From assembly GCA_032207245.1 (NCBI GenBank), contig CM063500.1, positions 39,165,740-39,229,739 on the forward strand: DNA of 64,000 nucleotides, given 5' to 3'. A model generated the notes under the pieces. It did not search any database, was not told the DNA's origin, and was given only the letters and a program-made list of their open reading frames with translations. A program made the position numbers and the translations under genes. Source of the DNA: Pardosa pseudoannulata (Eukaryota > Arthropoda > Arachnida > Araneae > Lycosidae). This document shows, in pieces, positions 21,915 to 33,335 of the stretch; position 1 is the first letter of the stretch, and every line of letters begins with the position of its first letter.

Positions 21915-22582
21915 GTGGCGATCTGAAAACAAGATATACATTTCAGACCCTCATATAAAAGGAATTTTGAACTTAGAAAAAATTACTCATGAGTCAGGTA
22001 AAAAGCTTCAAAAATTAATTGATAACATTTACGTGGCATAACGTAATTACGTGACATTACGTAACATAGCATTTACGTAGTTTGAAGCTTCTTAAACTTG
22101 AAATGAACAGATCTTTTATTGATCAACATTGTTATTTCGAAATTAGATCGCGAAACAAAAAAATCAGTATGAGATGTCTTTGAAAACATCAGAATTCCTT
22201 AAGTGGGATAAATTTATAAATTTTGGTGCAAAAGAGAAGTCAGGTACTTGAGCACATTCAACGCGCTTCCATCATTCCGAAATCGAAAGTGGATTTCTCT
22301 CCGAAAAATTAAATTTTATTGTTGCATTAAAACCTGAAAGTTCATTGCTCCATGTGTAAAGATTGTCACCCGATGTATACATGTAAATCATTTTTTAATT
22401 TATCAATTGAAGAGAGAATTAATATGATCAAAAAGAAACATTCGTGTTTCAATTGCTTTGGGCCTCATATCGTAAGCCAGTGTGCTAATGCAAAGGCGTG
22501 TAAAATATGTGAAAAATCACATCACACACTAATACAGATGCAGATCGAAGAGAGCAAAATGCCGTTATGCAAGAGCCAGTAA
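21915..22582 (+). pseudogene. BEL/Pao retrotransposon gag, decayed
   Basis: The frame ending at 22041 contains PHIKGILNLEKITHESGKKLQ and KLIDN, the pattern seen in BEL/Pao gag (DUF1759-type region). After stops and frameshifts, 22175-22310 continues with MSLKTSEFLKWDKF, again typical. From 22352 a 76-codon frame encodes the zinc-knuckle region: HPMYTCKSFFNLSIEERI then HSCFNCFGPHIVSQC and CKICEKSHHTLI, i.e. the C-x2-C...H...C pairs of BEL gag. In a live element gag packages the RNA in particles. Several stops and frame changes make it non-functional. The order gag, protease (22740), reverse transcriptase (24516) is correct for the family. Confidence 0.7.
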
Positions 22583-22739
22583 AACAAAACACTTTCAACG
22601 TATCGCGATGCCGAAACTTTCGTTCAACACGCAGGCAGATGCTAGAATCTGTTTACATGCTCGTCAGCAAGAACGATTTGTATTGCTCTCCACTGCGGTA
22701 ATAAATATGACTGATTCAAGTGGGTCGGTGAATTCCTAT

Positions 22740-23011
22740 ACGTGCCCTCCCTGATTCCGCGAGTCAGCTTTCATTTGTACGCCTTGGCGTAGCTGATTTA
22801 TTGTGAATTAAAAAAAAAGAAAAAATAACGGTTCCAGTCACAGGATTGAACGGAGCTAGCTTGACTATTAAAAACAAAATATGCGCGATGATTTCAAATT
22901 CCAGTGGACCATTTAAAACAAACGTGAATTTGTTCGTGGTGCCAAAGATCACAGATTTAACTCCATCTACACGGTTTAGTATTTCACATATTGATTTTTC
23001 TCGTAATATCA
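22740..23011 (+). pseudogene. BEL/Pao aspartic protease segment
   Basis: Translation around 22755 gives DSASQLSFVRLGVADLL, an aspartic-protease active site (D-S/T-A/G-S) in BEL context, then ITVPVTGLNGASLTIKNKIC and FVVPKITDLTPSTRFSISHI, which follow it in BEL/Pao polyproteins. Frameshifts and a stop break the frame; it ends where an inverted LTR-family copy begins at 23012. Confidence 0.55.
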
Positions 23012-23461
23012 CTTAGGTCAAGGTAATTGGGTTTAACGGAGTAACTAGCGAAGTGGAAGGTCTTCACTTTAACCTCCGAAAGTAAGCAGATCAAAACATA
23101 AATTTAGGCCTCTAGGCAAAAAGTAAACCAAACAAAAATTTAATGCACTCCAGCTCACAAGGAAGCGAGGAGGTGAGTACGTTCTCATAAAAAAATTATA
23201 AAACTAAATATTAATTGGGCTCTGGTGCATCTATCCGATGGTTAACGGCTGTCAAACAAGTAATAGGAAGTCAAAATAATCTCACAGGGATAAAAACTAT
23301 AATAACACATAATTACTTTCTAAAAACTATCAACATTCGCCGAAGCGAACCAAAACTAAACTACTAAAAAGAATAACAATTTACAGCGTGACAAAACTGA
23401 ATACAAACTGAAAACATTGGAATTTCGATAGTGGCTTCAACATAGTTCGTTATTTTTGTTT
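23012..23461 (-). repeat. LTR-retrotransposon end fragment, inverted
   Basis: Reverse-complemented, 23196-23461 matches 29082-29344 and 23012-23190 matches 43503-43683. Together they represent a continuous piece of one retroelement (terminal repeat plus adjoining internal sequence). It interrupts the BEL/Pao relic between protease and reverse transcriptase on the opposite strand, so it arrived later. Confidence 0.7.
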
Positions 23462-24439
23462 AACATATTTTTTGATATTTGGATGACTCAAAACTTCAGC
23501 AGCATTATGAAGGTTCAGTCTATGAGTTCCTAATTATTCGTCCAGTTCGGTAATATGAGGCAAGCGAGTAGAAGACACTGATTCACAACTTCAGAATTGC
23601 CCTCTTCGGATGTACTGTAGGAACTTTCTTCGTAGCATGCAAGATGCATTCTGAATTATCGTTAGATGACAATTCAAGAGGGTAGATTCTTTGGATGGGC
23701 CTTGTTAAGACACTTTTGGAGTCTTCAGCTTAACTGTTCGCACTTTATTACCTTGCCGGGTATAGACATCTCTTTCATTGACGCGATCTTGATTTTGCTC
23801 TTACGATTTGAACTTTCCTTCAAATTAATATGTCTCATGAAAATACAGGAGGAGATTTTTTACTATCAACGAAAATTATGCAATTCAGAAGTGACATTGG
23901 CATACAAATACGAGTATTTCATTAAAAAAAGTAATTTATTTTCCAGTTAGAAAATTTTTTTGCAAGTTAAAGGGTAAAATACTATCCCATGGTATTTTGC
24001 TCTGCCAAGCTTCCTGCAATAACAACTTAGGTAACAAAGTAGCAGGACTTAACAACCAAGAGGGTAAAAAATTCGTTGAACAATAGATAGAACAGTTCTT
24101 TTAGTTTGATCTCGGTCAAGATCTATTTTCGTCTGAAATTACATCTTAAGGTATCTTGATCTAGATTCCAAATCATTCCCAAAAGAGAAGTATCTCCAGT
24201 AGAATTAGAAAGGTAATTACTGCTAATGTTCATCCTCGTAAATTAAAATGCATTTTTCATTAATTTTTGATAACAATGAGCTAACTCTTTCAAACTAGAT
24301 ACTCCGGTTACGCAGTTGTCGACATAAAAGAATTCTTAAGTTAACTATGTCATGATATCTTCAGACGCATTTTCAAAAAATGATACAATGATGCCATTAA
24401 AAGCATGAAACGTGATCCGACTTTATTTACTAGCTCTAG

Positions 24440-24806
24440 TGAGATTTTGGAAGATTACTTAAAGCAAGGAATTATCTAGAAGGTAACTGAAACAGTAAAA
24501 CCTACTGATAGGCTATTGTTTTACTTGAATCAACAAGCGGTTTTCAGAAGTGAAAGCCTTACTGCAAAAATGAGAATAGTTTTCGATAGTTCTTCACATG
24601 AGCTTGGGCAGCAAGGCACAAATCTGCATCCCAACATTTATGATTTGTTAATTTATTTTCGTTTAAATGAGGTAGTAGTGCTTGCAGATTTAGAAAAAGC
24701 GTTTCTTCAAATATCTTTAGTCGAAAAAGATAGAGATGCTGTCAGATTTCTTTTCCCCGGTGATACTGAACATTTTAATACAGAACTTTACAGGTCTTTG
24801 GAGTAA
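24440..24806 (+). pseudogene. BEL/Pao reverse transcriptase, N-terminal part
   Basis: The frame runs through EDYLKQGII, a stop, then LFYLNQQAVFRSESLTAKMR, IVFDSSSHELGQQGTNL, VVLADLEKAFLQISL and DRDAVRFLFPGD. These are the first RT blocks of BEL/Pao: KxRxVFDxS, then the motif-A Asp in ADLEKAFLQI. The YxDD box is not reached; the frame stops at 24806 and no coding continuation is seen. The stretch 23462-24439 between protease and RT is heavily decayed. Confidence 0.75.
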
Positions 24807-24944
24807 ACTCCAGCCCATTCCTATTACCTGCCACGATTAAAAACCACATTAAAAAGTTCCATGAGTCGTATCCTGTATCTACTGACATTTCAAATACGTG
24901 CTTTTACTTAGATGTTTTTAGTGACAGGCACTGACAAGTGCCCG

Positions 24945-25800
24945 ATTAAGAGCAGGCGATTAAATTTATCAATTTATCACATAATAAATAGGTAAAAATA
25001 ATTTTTTTCTAGCATTATGACGTCATTCCTTTAACCATCTCATTTAACCATTTCTTATTTTAAATTATTTAAATATCGTCTGAATTATTTTCATACGTTT
25101 TGTCACTGAACTTAGATATTACTTAAAATAATTTTCTTTTAACGTTGGCTTAAATAATAGATTAGGCACATATGTGATAATTTTAAATTTAATCATCTAT
25201 TATTTTTTGTCGCAATGAAAATTTTATCCCCGGTATTAACAACAAATTCTTTTCCTAAAAGTCTAGAAGTCTATTTCACGGACTAATAAATATCTAGCAT
25301 TTAAGTTATATATCTTTGAAAATTTAGAAGTTTGTTCGTGTGTTTGTTTTTTATACATAATCACACTGTTTGCACTCGATTCGCTAAATTTTGGACATCA
25401 TTCATATATTTCACAAAATAATCGCTGTTGGTATTAAATTTTATCCTCGGTATTAACAACAAATTCTTTTCCTAAAAGTCTAGGAGTCTATTTCACGGAC
25501 TAATAAATATCTAGCGTTTAAGTTATATATCTTTGAAAATTAAGAAGTTTATTTTTTATACATAATCACACGGTTTGACTAAATGAATTCAACGTGATTC
25601 TAAACTGTATTCACAGTATCGGGAGACTTTGGAGGAGTATGAGGATAAACAAATTATTGAGCTTGTACCAGATAATTATCAGGTAAAAAACAAACCACTT
25701 TTTTACCTGACTCACAAGGCACTTTACTTACTTTACATATACTTTACAATTCTGGAAAATTAAAAATTTTACTGATCCTGTCATATGATGGGCTAAATGC
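24945..25800 (+). mobile_element. Helitron-like non-autonomous element, copy 1
   Basis: 24945-25245 matches 35100-35395 and 25610-25800 matches 35509-35690, in the same order. The 3' end has an imperfect palindrome CCTGTCATATGATGGG followed by CTAAATG and CTAG|T, resembling a Helitron end (hairpin, then CTRR). A short shared coding relic reads RETLEEYEDKQIIE. This copy also contains an internal tandem duplication (25217-25575). Confidence 0.5.
25217..25575. repeat. two-copy tandem duplication, unit about 211 bp
   Basis: The block GGTATTAACAACAAATTC / CCTAAAAGTCTAG / TCTATTTCACGGACTAATAAA / CATAATCACAC occurs at about 25231-25369 and again at about 25442-25575 with few mismatches. Confidence 0.85.
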
Positions 25801-26046
25801 TAGTAATAAATAAACATACGTTTTTTCTGCGGACTATCAAAAAAATTTCACCCCCAGTTGGCTACTGCTGGTCTAATCGAAAATGTTTTTTCAGCTGAAT
25901 TTATAGTGACGTCATTCACGGGTCCACTAACATCCTAATATTCGTCAAGGTTTTACTCAGAGATGTCTGCATTTCCGTTTGAAACAACTGCGATATTCAC
26001 AGCGCTGCACATGGAAAGCAAAAGAACCCAAACTGTTATCAGCGGG

Positions 26047-26080
26047 GTTTTTTTTTTGTTTGTTTGTTTGTTTGTCTGTT
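26047..26080. repeat. (GTTT)n microsatellite
   Basis: A T run followed by about six GTTT units. The rest of 25801-27620 shows no recognisable gene; 26570-26700 begins CAGTGGCATAACTAG and may be an old hAT end without a findable partner. Confidence 0.7.
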
Positions 26081-27620
26081 TTGTTATCGCATCCCAGAAA
26101 ACAAAAAGGATGCTAAAATGCCGGAAACAATGACACAGAACTGCGGCTTCAACAGTGACGAGTGATAATTTTTATACAACGGGTTATTTCTGTTTACAAA
26201 CATCTCTTTCCATACTCATTACGGTCAGTTGGCGACTGTTCCCGGAAAAAATGGATCACGCTCTACTCTGGATGAATTACTCACTACTCAATGAGTCTAT
26301 GTCTATTCCCACCAATGAATAATGAACTTCAGAGAATACGTGCAATTTCTTATTCGACGTTATTAAACATATGAGTGAACTAGCCCCTATTTCCAACAGA
26401 CACTACTTTTAAACATGACATAGCTGTTTGCTAAATATATAATAGCTAATCAGCATCGAGTAAAATGACATGCATGCATTATATTTTATTTAATTTTAAC
26501 TCATTCATTTGAGGACGTTTACCCTCACGCAAAGAATATAGACACAAAGAAAAAAGGAAGGCGGCTTAGCAGTGGCATAACTAGAAATTAATTTTTTTTT
26601 GGGGGGATGCATATTGTCAATGCCAACAAGGGCTGTCAAGAGCAGAAGTGGCTTGAGCTCCCCTCCACATTTTGTAAAATCAGTTCTTTAACCCTCCGAG
26701 TGGAACACGCCGAGGAAAAAAAAGTTTTATTGTGTCAGTGACCAAAGTGTTCTATGATTTTTTACTTCACCCTTTGTCGATTGGATTGGAATACGGGAAA
26801 CCCACCCTTGTTATTATCCCTTTACTTCCGGTTATAAATAGATATATAAATAGACATTATTGATTGTTAATTTTTAAAACACATAAAGCTCGTCAAGTCT
26901 CGAAGATCATCCCATAAGAAATAATGGATTCTAAAAGTACGAATAAAAATACTTTTTAAGAGAAATATTTATATTTTTTTACGAAAGTCATCTAAGATAT
27001 TTAAGTGGTGCAATTAGAGATACATCTGTTACCGCAAACGAAATACTTCGAAATAGAGATTAACAAAGCCATGAGAAGCTATCAGGGTCTTTGTGCCTCA
27101 AGGAGTAGGGGTTCATCCCTCAATAAATGTCAGTCAAAGAGGGGTGCAGTTCCTAAACAATCGACCTGACCCTCCTACCTCAAAACTCCATGGGGGAAAG
27201 CACTGGCAGAAATGTACAATACATCCATTTTCGGAACGTTTTTGGAGGTCGAAAATTGTACGTGACAACCGGTGGAATTGTACGTGCAAGCCGCTTAAAT
27301 GGTTAAACTCAATTTAACACTTAAATACGCAAATACAGCAAATGTATACACACATTTTATCTCAGACCCCCTTCCTAAATTCTCTCATATAGATGCCTAT
27401 AATTGCCATGAAAAAATATACTTCTTTAATTTAGTATTATCATTATGTAAAAACTAAAGAATATGTTATATCAATCTAATTTCTCCGTTGTAAATCTATT
27501 CATGAACTGATATAATGTTTCCCCAGCTATAAAAATTAGAAAAATATGGCCATTTAAGAAAAAATAATAGAGATAGTATGAAAACAAAATTTTTTACATA
27601 TCAGATTTGATAGAATCCCG

Positions 27621-28196
27621 TGTAAGGAATTTGGGCCCCACGACCTGTGTTTCGCAGATGTACACCCTTGAATATCTACAAAATCGACCCCATTGACCCC
27701 TTCCATCCGGCGTTCCTTAAGGAAAAGTGGAGCCGGCCGGCTAAGGGGGGCTAATAAAGTTTATCAGATGTAGCGCTTGTTTGTTTTTTTCCAGGTCGGC
27801 AGTGCATCTGAAAGGGAGGACTTCTCTTTTCGGAAGGGATCAAGTTTTGAGAAGCTGACCCCCCCCTGAAGAAGGGATAGAAGATCTGCAAGAGAGCGGT
27901 TGGTTTCAGGGAGTCGGCATAGAGGCTGTGGCCGGGAGACAGCTCTTTGTGCTGATGTGAGAAAACACTACACTCGGTTATCTAAATCTGTCTAAAACAG
28001 GCTCCGAGACTCAAATATGATATTTTGTTTAACTATAATTTTCGTCAATTTTTGTAAATAAATATTGTTTGTTGTCCTTAATGTTTTGGAGGTAATTTAA
28101 TGCATCCTCAGAGACGAGCGAACACACCTGTCCCAGTAAAGTAGGCAGGCAGGTCTCACGCTAGTATAGCGCACCGGAGAAAGTGTGTGTGTTACA
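27621..28196. mobile_element. solo LTR, 576 bp
   Basis: The segment starts TGTAAGG and ends GTTACA, so its termini TGTAA/TTACA are inverted as in LTRs. It carries an AATAAA signal (AAATAAATATTG near 28058) before the 3' part. Five-base flanks TCCCG (27616-27620) and TCCTG (28197-28201) match at 4 of 5 positions, as an aged 5-bp target duplication would. No internal retroviral-type coding region adjoins, so it is solo. Family unknown; Gypsy-like size and duplication length. Confidence 0.6.
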
Positions 28197-28421
28197 TCCT
28201 GTATCATTGAAAATTGATAAAATACCATTTAATAATTGAAAAGAGCAGTTGCAATTCTTAAAAAATTAAAAATATTCTATTACAATGCAATGAAAAAATC
28301 TATTCATTATTGTAGTATTATGGTATTTCTAACTTTAAAAAAAAATGAAGACAAAATTTAAAATTTCTTTTCTCTTCTTTTTTTGGTTTCTAGAAAAAAT
28401 CTGGGGTTGTGCATATGTCCT

Positions 28422-28452
28422 TTTGAACCCCCCCCCCTGGGTACGCCTCTGA
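28422..28452. mobile_element. orphan hAT-like terminus
   Basis: A C-rich run then CTGGGTACGCCTCTG, the reversed form of CAGAGGCGTACCCAGGGGG, a common hAT end. No matching left end was found nearby. 28197-28421 is otherwise AT-rich and empty. Confidence 0.3.
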
Positions 28453-28456
28453 GGTT

Positions 28457-30223
28457 TAGAGATAAAGTAAAACCGCAAGTGATAGAAGTGATCGCCAAAA
28501 ACATTGTTAGAAAAACAACTGAACAGGCTCTTGCTGAGATCCAGCTTCGTCATTCCTCTTTTACGTTGTGTTTTGATTTTGTTTTTTAAATGGTTAATTT
28601 TGTAGATTTTAGGTATGGGATTAAATACTTGTAATATATGCTAATACGTATACAGTATTTAAGTTTAATTTTTATTATGTTTCAGATCAAATTTTCTGTT
28701 AAACAGATAGCTGCAAAGTACGTTGAATTCGACCGAGAGACCGAGTCTATATTCTTTTGTGGGAATTGAACTGTGTGCAATAGGACTTGTAACGCGGGAG
28801 GCGAAGAATCCTTGCACCATGGTCTGCAGTTTTTATGTTGCTAGGGAATGGCAACGAGGAAGAAACGGTAGAACGCGGTTGGACTGATGCTGAACGGACT
28901 GTATTCCTTTACCTGAATGCTTGTTCTTTATAATTCTTTTTGATATTTTTTGTGCTTGTTAATAAATGTTTAGTAATGTTTAAAAGGATCATCGTTATTT
29001 ACTCGAATATTGAGTTATCACCGCCAACCACAATGGGTCAAGAAATGCGTTGCGGATACCCCTCGCGCGGAAATAACGAACTATGTTGAAGCCACTATCG
29101 AAATTCCAATGTTTTCAGTTTGTATTCAGTTTTGTGGCAACGCTGTAAATTATTATTCTTTTTAGTATTCTGAGTTTTGGTTCGCTTCGGCGAATGTTGC
29201 TAGCTTTTAGAAAGTGAATAAATGTGTTATTATAGTTTTAAAATATCCCTGTGAGATTATTTTCACTTCTTATTTACTTTTTTGACAGCCGTTAAGCATT
29301 GGATAGATGCACCAGAGCCCAATTAATATTTAGTTTTATAAATGTGTTACGAGATACAACAAAATGAAACGTTACTTCTTTACAACAGATCTGATTTAGA
29401 GTTGAGCTGTGACATCACTACGCCGCGACATAGCCAGTATGTATCAAAAGAGGAGCTGATTTCCATCAAACAGCTGCTAACTCCTGTAAGAAGATTTCAC
29501 CTCTGAACAACACAAGATCATTCGGGTTTTAGCCATCGATCGCGCCTTCCTCAGTTTGCCTCACGAGTTTGAGGGGGATTGTTTACATCTCGACCCGGCC
29601 ATACTGTTCTATTGAATGACCAGCACCATGATAGCAACCCGAAGCGGCTACCAATCCAGCAAGGAGCAACAGAGGTAAGCTCGTAACTATCAACTAGAAC
29701 CAAACCGGGGAAAGCGCATTTGGAGGTTAAAATCCGAATGATCTCGTGCTGTTCAACAGGAAAATCTTCTTAAAGGAGTCACTGGCTGTTTGATTAATAC
29801 CTGCTAGATGAACACCTATTGAAATTGTCTATCTAATAGAGATTGACTATGTTTCGGCTTAGTGACGTCACAGCGCGGGAAATATAAATCACATCTGCTC
29901 TAAAGAATAATATACACTCAGTCTCTCGGTCGAACTAATGTTCAAAGCCATTTTCAGCTGTTTAATAGAAAGTTGAATCTAAACCGTAATAAAAATGAAC
30001 TTAAATAATGTGTACGTATTAACATGTACTACAAATATATAATCTACAAGGAATTTTTAAAAAATTTTGCCTGAAAATTTCAAAATTAATTATTTAAAAA
30101 ACAAAATCCCAACACAACTTAAAAAAACAATAAAAATCTGAATCTGAACAGAAGCCTGTAAAGTTATTTTTTATGAAGTTCTTAAAGATCACTTCCATCG
30201 TTTGCGTGTTTACATTATCTCTA
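28457..30223. repeat. long inverted repeat, arms about 0.5 kb, split by an insertion
   Basis: The left arm runs 28457-28757 and resumes at about 29382-29565; the right arm is 29696-30223 reversed. Shared landmarks in order (left; reverse complement of right): TAGAGATAAAGTAAA / TAGAGATAATGTAAA; GATTTTGTTTTTTAAAT in both; TTCGACCGAGAGAC in both; GCTGTGACATCACTA / GCTGTGACGTCACTA; AGATCATTCGG in both. The arms differ by frequent substitutions but stay collinear, with a loop of about 130 bp. No reading frame or known terminus is evident, so it is either a fold-back transposon or two facing copies of one repeat. Confidence 0.8.
28758..29375 (+). mobile_element. LTR-like insertion inside the inverted repeat
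   Basis: It begins TGTGGGAATTG and interrupts the left arm of the inverted repeat exactly between matching halves; TTCTTT lies on both sides (28752-28757, 29376-29381), consistent with a short target duplication. It contains two AATAAA-type signals and, from 29082, sequence shared with the inverted LTR-family copy at 23196-23461. A solo LTR or LTR pair of the same retroelement family is likely, but the end GTTAC lacks the canonical CA. Confidence 0.55.
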
Positions 30224-30431
30224 TGGTGCCTTCCCTTCTTCCTGAATCTATATTCTTTGGTTGAACAGAGATTACTCGGGTATTATGGGTGCACGAAACC
30301 CGAAAGGACCTAGAGGAGGTATATCCCTGAAGGTTAAAATTATAATGTGTGGGAAGTATTCGTGCTCTCACGCCAGATAATCTTCTGAAATTTGGTTTGT
30401 CTTGGTCAGCAATCACTACACTATACTAAAC

Positions 30432-31441
30432 TGCAAATCACTACAGTCAATTTTTGCAATTCGAGAGCTAATCAAGCCAGGAACTACTGCTTAAACCTGA
30501 TTCTGTACAGTTGTGAACATCTTTGCTAGAAGCAGTATTCTAACTCACAAACTCTGGTACCCAAGAATGGTGCTTCACTCATTTCGTAAAGAAGACCGTA
30601 CTGGCAGCGGTGTATATATTAAGACCCAGCATCTGGAAAAATCAATAAAGCAACGCAACCCAGATACTTGTTCTGTCTTCAGGAGTGAGTTAATTGCGAT
30701 TAAAGAGGGGCTTGATGCTATCTTACCCTACGACAATGACTTTGGAGAACTCTGGATCCTGTCGGATAGCCGAAGTGCGCTACAACATCTTAGTGGCTGG
30801 TCCTCTGCAAACGACGATACTAGCATTTCCATCCTGCTCAAGCTGAGAGAGATTTCCCAAAATCACGACGTACATCTCCAATGGATACCTTCACACATTA
30901 ATGTTTGTGGCAATGAGATTGCGGATAGATTGGCTAAAGAGGGCAGTGAAGAAAATCTGCCCACTGGATCATCACTTACCCACCGGGAACTCTACTCCAA
31001 TGAAAAATCTCGTCTCAATACTACCTGGAAAACTCCACCTACCCACCAGTGGTATACTGGAATAACACCTGGTGCCCTCCTGGAAATTAATTGTGATCGA
31101 AAATCCCATACTGCCTTAGCCAGACTCTCAACAGGCCACCTGAAATCTTTAACTTTCGAACACGGCACAAAAATTTTCCCGACCTGTACAAAATGCTGCA
31201 ACCATCCAGCCTCACCAAAACATATTCTCGACTGTGTCGGACTAACCAGGGCAGATTTATTATCAGATCCCCTTATCTGCATTGACTTTCTGACTGTCAA
31301 CAACCTTTTGGAGTTGATCTGACTATTGTCAGATCATGAGGATAAGCCACACACACACACATCTATGCTAGAAGCAGTATTCTAACTCACAAATTCTGGT
31401 ACCAAAGAATGGTGCTTCACTCATTTACCCATAGTCCGGCA
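30432..31441 (-). repeat. tRNA-derived SINE, family A, split by a retrotransposon fragment
   Basis: The minus-strand SINE body and B-box half occupy 30432-30584; the remaining A-box end (CCCATAGTCCGGC) lies at 31427-31441. Between them sits a 775-bp RNase H-encoding insertion together with a second copy of 67 bp of the SINE (30518-30584 versus 31360-31426). Confidence 0.8.
30585..31359 (+). pseudogene. non-LTR retrotransposon 3' end (RNase H domain)
   Basis: The frame encodes RKEDRTGSGVYIK, then FRSELIAIKEGLDAI (catalytic Glu), LWILSDSRSALQHL (Asp), VHLQWIPSHINVCGNEIADRLAK (Asp and the conserved HxxxxGNExAD block). This is the RNase H domain at the C terminus of I/Jockey-type LINE polyproteins. 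It continues with a Cys-rich tail (CTKCCNHPASPKHILDC) and stops at 31322. The first catalytic Asp (DGS motif) is missing because the copy is 5'-truncated there. A short leader before the stop codon's UTR ends in (AC)n at 31350-31359, the 3' tail. The frame has no internal stop, so the insertion is fairly young. Confidence 0.85.
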
Positions 31442-31479
31442 ACTACCCTATATTCTTCCCTAAGATAGAATTTGAGAAG

Positions 31480-32360
31480 CGTCTGCATTTGAAGTGACAG
31501 TGGTTGATATTGCAGGCCCGTTTCATTTAAGGAATGCCAATAAAGCATGGATTCTAATTTTTACCTCTCAGTGCATTTAGAGCTCATATAGAGTTTATCG
31601 ACTAATTGTTTTTTCTTGGGTCTGAGAAGATTTATAGATCGAAGAGGACGTCCATCTGTGTTTTACAGCGATAACGGCTCTAACTTTGTTGGAACAAATC
31701 GTCGATTAAAAACCATTGACTAGAACCAGATTTCGAATTTCTCATCTGAAATGAGAATAGAATGGAAGTTTAACCCACCTACCGCCAGTTGGTGGGGCGG
31801 TTGGTGGAAAGATTGATCCAAACTGTGAAAAAATTGCTAAGGAGAGTTCTTAGGAAGGCTTGTTTGACATTTAAAGAAATGTCAACCATTCTTTGTGATG
31901 TTGAGGCAGTCATAAATTCCCGGCCTCTGACCTATCTATCCGAAGATCCCGCTGATCATGAACCTTTAACTTCCTCTATGTTTATCCAAGGCGTTAAAAC
32001 GGTCGGAGTACCTGATATCAACAAGTTAGGTAAAGTGAACCTTACTAAGAGATGGAGATATCATTAGCGATTGAGAGAACAGTTCCGAAAAAGATTCGGA
32101 GATGAATATCTTGATCTGTTAGTACAAAAGCCTTTGAAAAGCAAATTTGTTTTACCAATCGAAATCAACGATATTATTCTTGTCGGACAGAACAATTTAA
32201 AAAATATCTGATTGGACCAATTGGCCATGTGAGGGATATTTATCCCGGAAAAGATAATCAAGTACGCGTGGTGAAAGTAAAAATTAAAGCTGGAGAATTG
32301 ATCCGACCTGTCAAAAATTATAACCTCTTGATCTTCACTTACTTGAACTGATTTAAGATT
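31480..32360 (+). pseudogene. BEL/Pao integrase and C-terminal domain, frameshifted
   Basis: Pieces in three frames follow family order: FEVTVVDIAGPFHLRNANK (first catalytic Asp), RFIDRRGRPSVFYSDNG and NFVG (second Asp), then the open frame 31789-32067 with RLVERLIQTVKKLLRRVL, the catalytic Glu region MSTILCDVEAVINSRPLTYL, and SEDPADHEPLTSS. After a stop the C-terminal DUF5641-type block reads HVRDIYPGKDNQVRVVKVK and GELIRPVKNYNLLIF, ending near 32350. In a live element the integrase inserts the cDNA. At least four frame breaks or stops make it dead. A purine tract and LTR follow. Confidence 0.8.
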
Positions 32361-32583
32361 TAATTCGTAATTCATTTAATATTAGATATATTTGTGTTTA
32401 TTTTAGTATTGTTTTGTATTGCTTGCATTTATTTTAAATTTTTTAGTATTCAAGTTTAATTTACTGTTTCTTTAAATAACTAATTGATTTCATTTATTAT
32501 TGCACTAGTAATATTTTGAGATTTAAAATTGTTTTTGATAATTGCCAAATTATTTTGATTTTTATTTGTAAATGTTAAAAATC

Positions 32584-32597
32584 AAAAGGTGGGAGGA
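32584..32597 (+). promoter_or_regulatory. polypurine tract of the BEL/Pao element
   Basis: AAAAGGTGGGAGGA immediately precedes TGTCGCGAGC, as expected for plus-strand priming next to a 3' LTR. Confidence 0.6.
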
Positions 32598-32810
32598 TGT
32601 CGCGAGCTCGAGATTGATTTGACAGTTTTTAGTTCTCTGCGATTGGTAACGCAGAAAGAAATGGGGTTGAAAAAACAAAATGGAGCGGAGGTAATTGACC
32701 CCACTTTCTGGTTTAAGACTTCGAAATATATGTGTATGTACGTCATGTGAATAAACTCTACAAAAAGCTCTCCCAAAGACTGTTGCATTTAGAGAATAGA
32801 ACACGAACAT
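32598..32810 (+). mobile_element. 3' LTR of the BEL/Pao element
   Basis: It begins TGTCGC right after the purine tract, contains AATAAA (GTGAATAAACTC, 32748) and ends ...TAGAACA at about 32810. The matching 5' LTR was not found, so the element is 5'-truncated or its left end was lost. The right border is a guess from the terminal CA. Confidence 0.55.
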
Positions 32811-32925
32811 CTATGCTAGCAGCGGGACGGTTCCGAAAGTCAATGCTATTTTATCTTCAGTGTTAAATGGGCCCCGGGAACCAACTTTTTGGTATGGACA
32901 TCTTGCTTGTACTCGCACTAGTTTA

Positions 32926-32932
<7 letters not shown>

Positions 32933-32982
<50 letters not shown>

Positions 32983-33335
32983 TATATAATGTCAGGTTGG
33001 AAAATAGGGTTTTAAAAATTAAGGGAGTTATATTTAAAAATAAGTGGAACTATTTAAAGATTAAGTAAGAGTAGAGAGACGCACCCTCGGGTGGATGTAC
33101 ACAGCGAAAACAAATTAATTGCTGAAGAACATTGGGAAGAAAAGGTTTAGGCAAGCAACTTTTAAGCGTACTTTGAGTCAGAAGCTCGGCTGGGCAACAT
33201 CCTCTACTCTAGTCGACGATGTAATTGAAGAAAAGGAGGATATTTAATGGCATAGCTTAATGACAGGACTGAATTTAATAAAGTATGGTTTAAAAAGAAA
33301 AGAGACTAGTGATTAGTTGCCTACTTTACAGAACA

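Noticed and set aside
21481..22041. 186-codon open frame across a poly(T) run
   Set aside because: The first half is translation of a homopolymer and unrelated sequence; only the last ~45 codons resemble BEL/Pao gag, so it is annotated as a gag relic only.
26570..28452. One long hAT element from CAGTGGCATAAC to TACGCCTCTG
   Set aside because: The two ends face correctly, but the flanking 8-mers agree at only 5 of 8 and the interior contains a complete solo LTR and unrelated sequence; not supportable.
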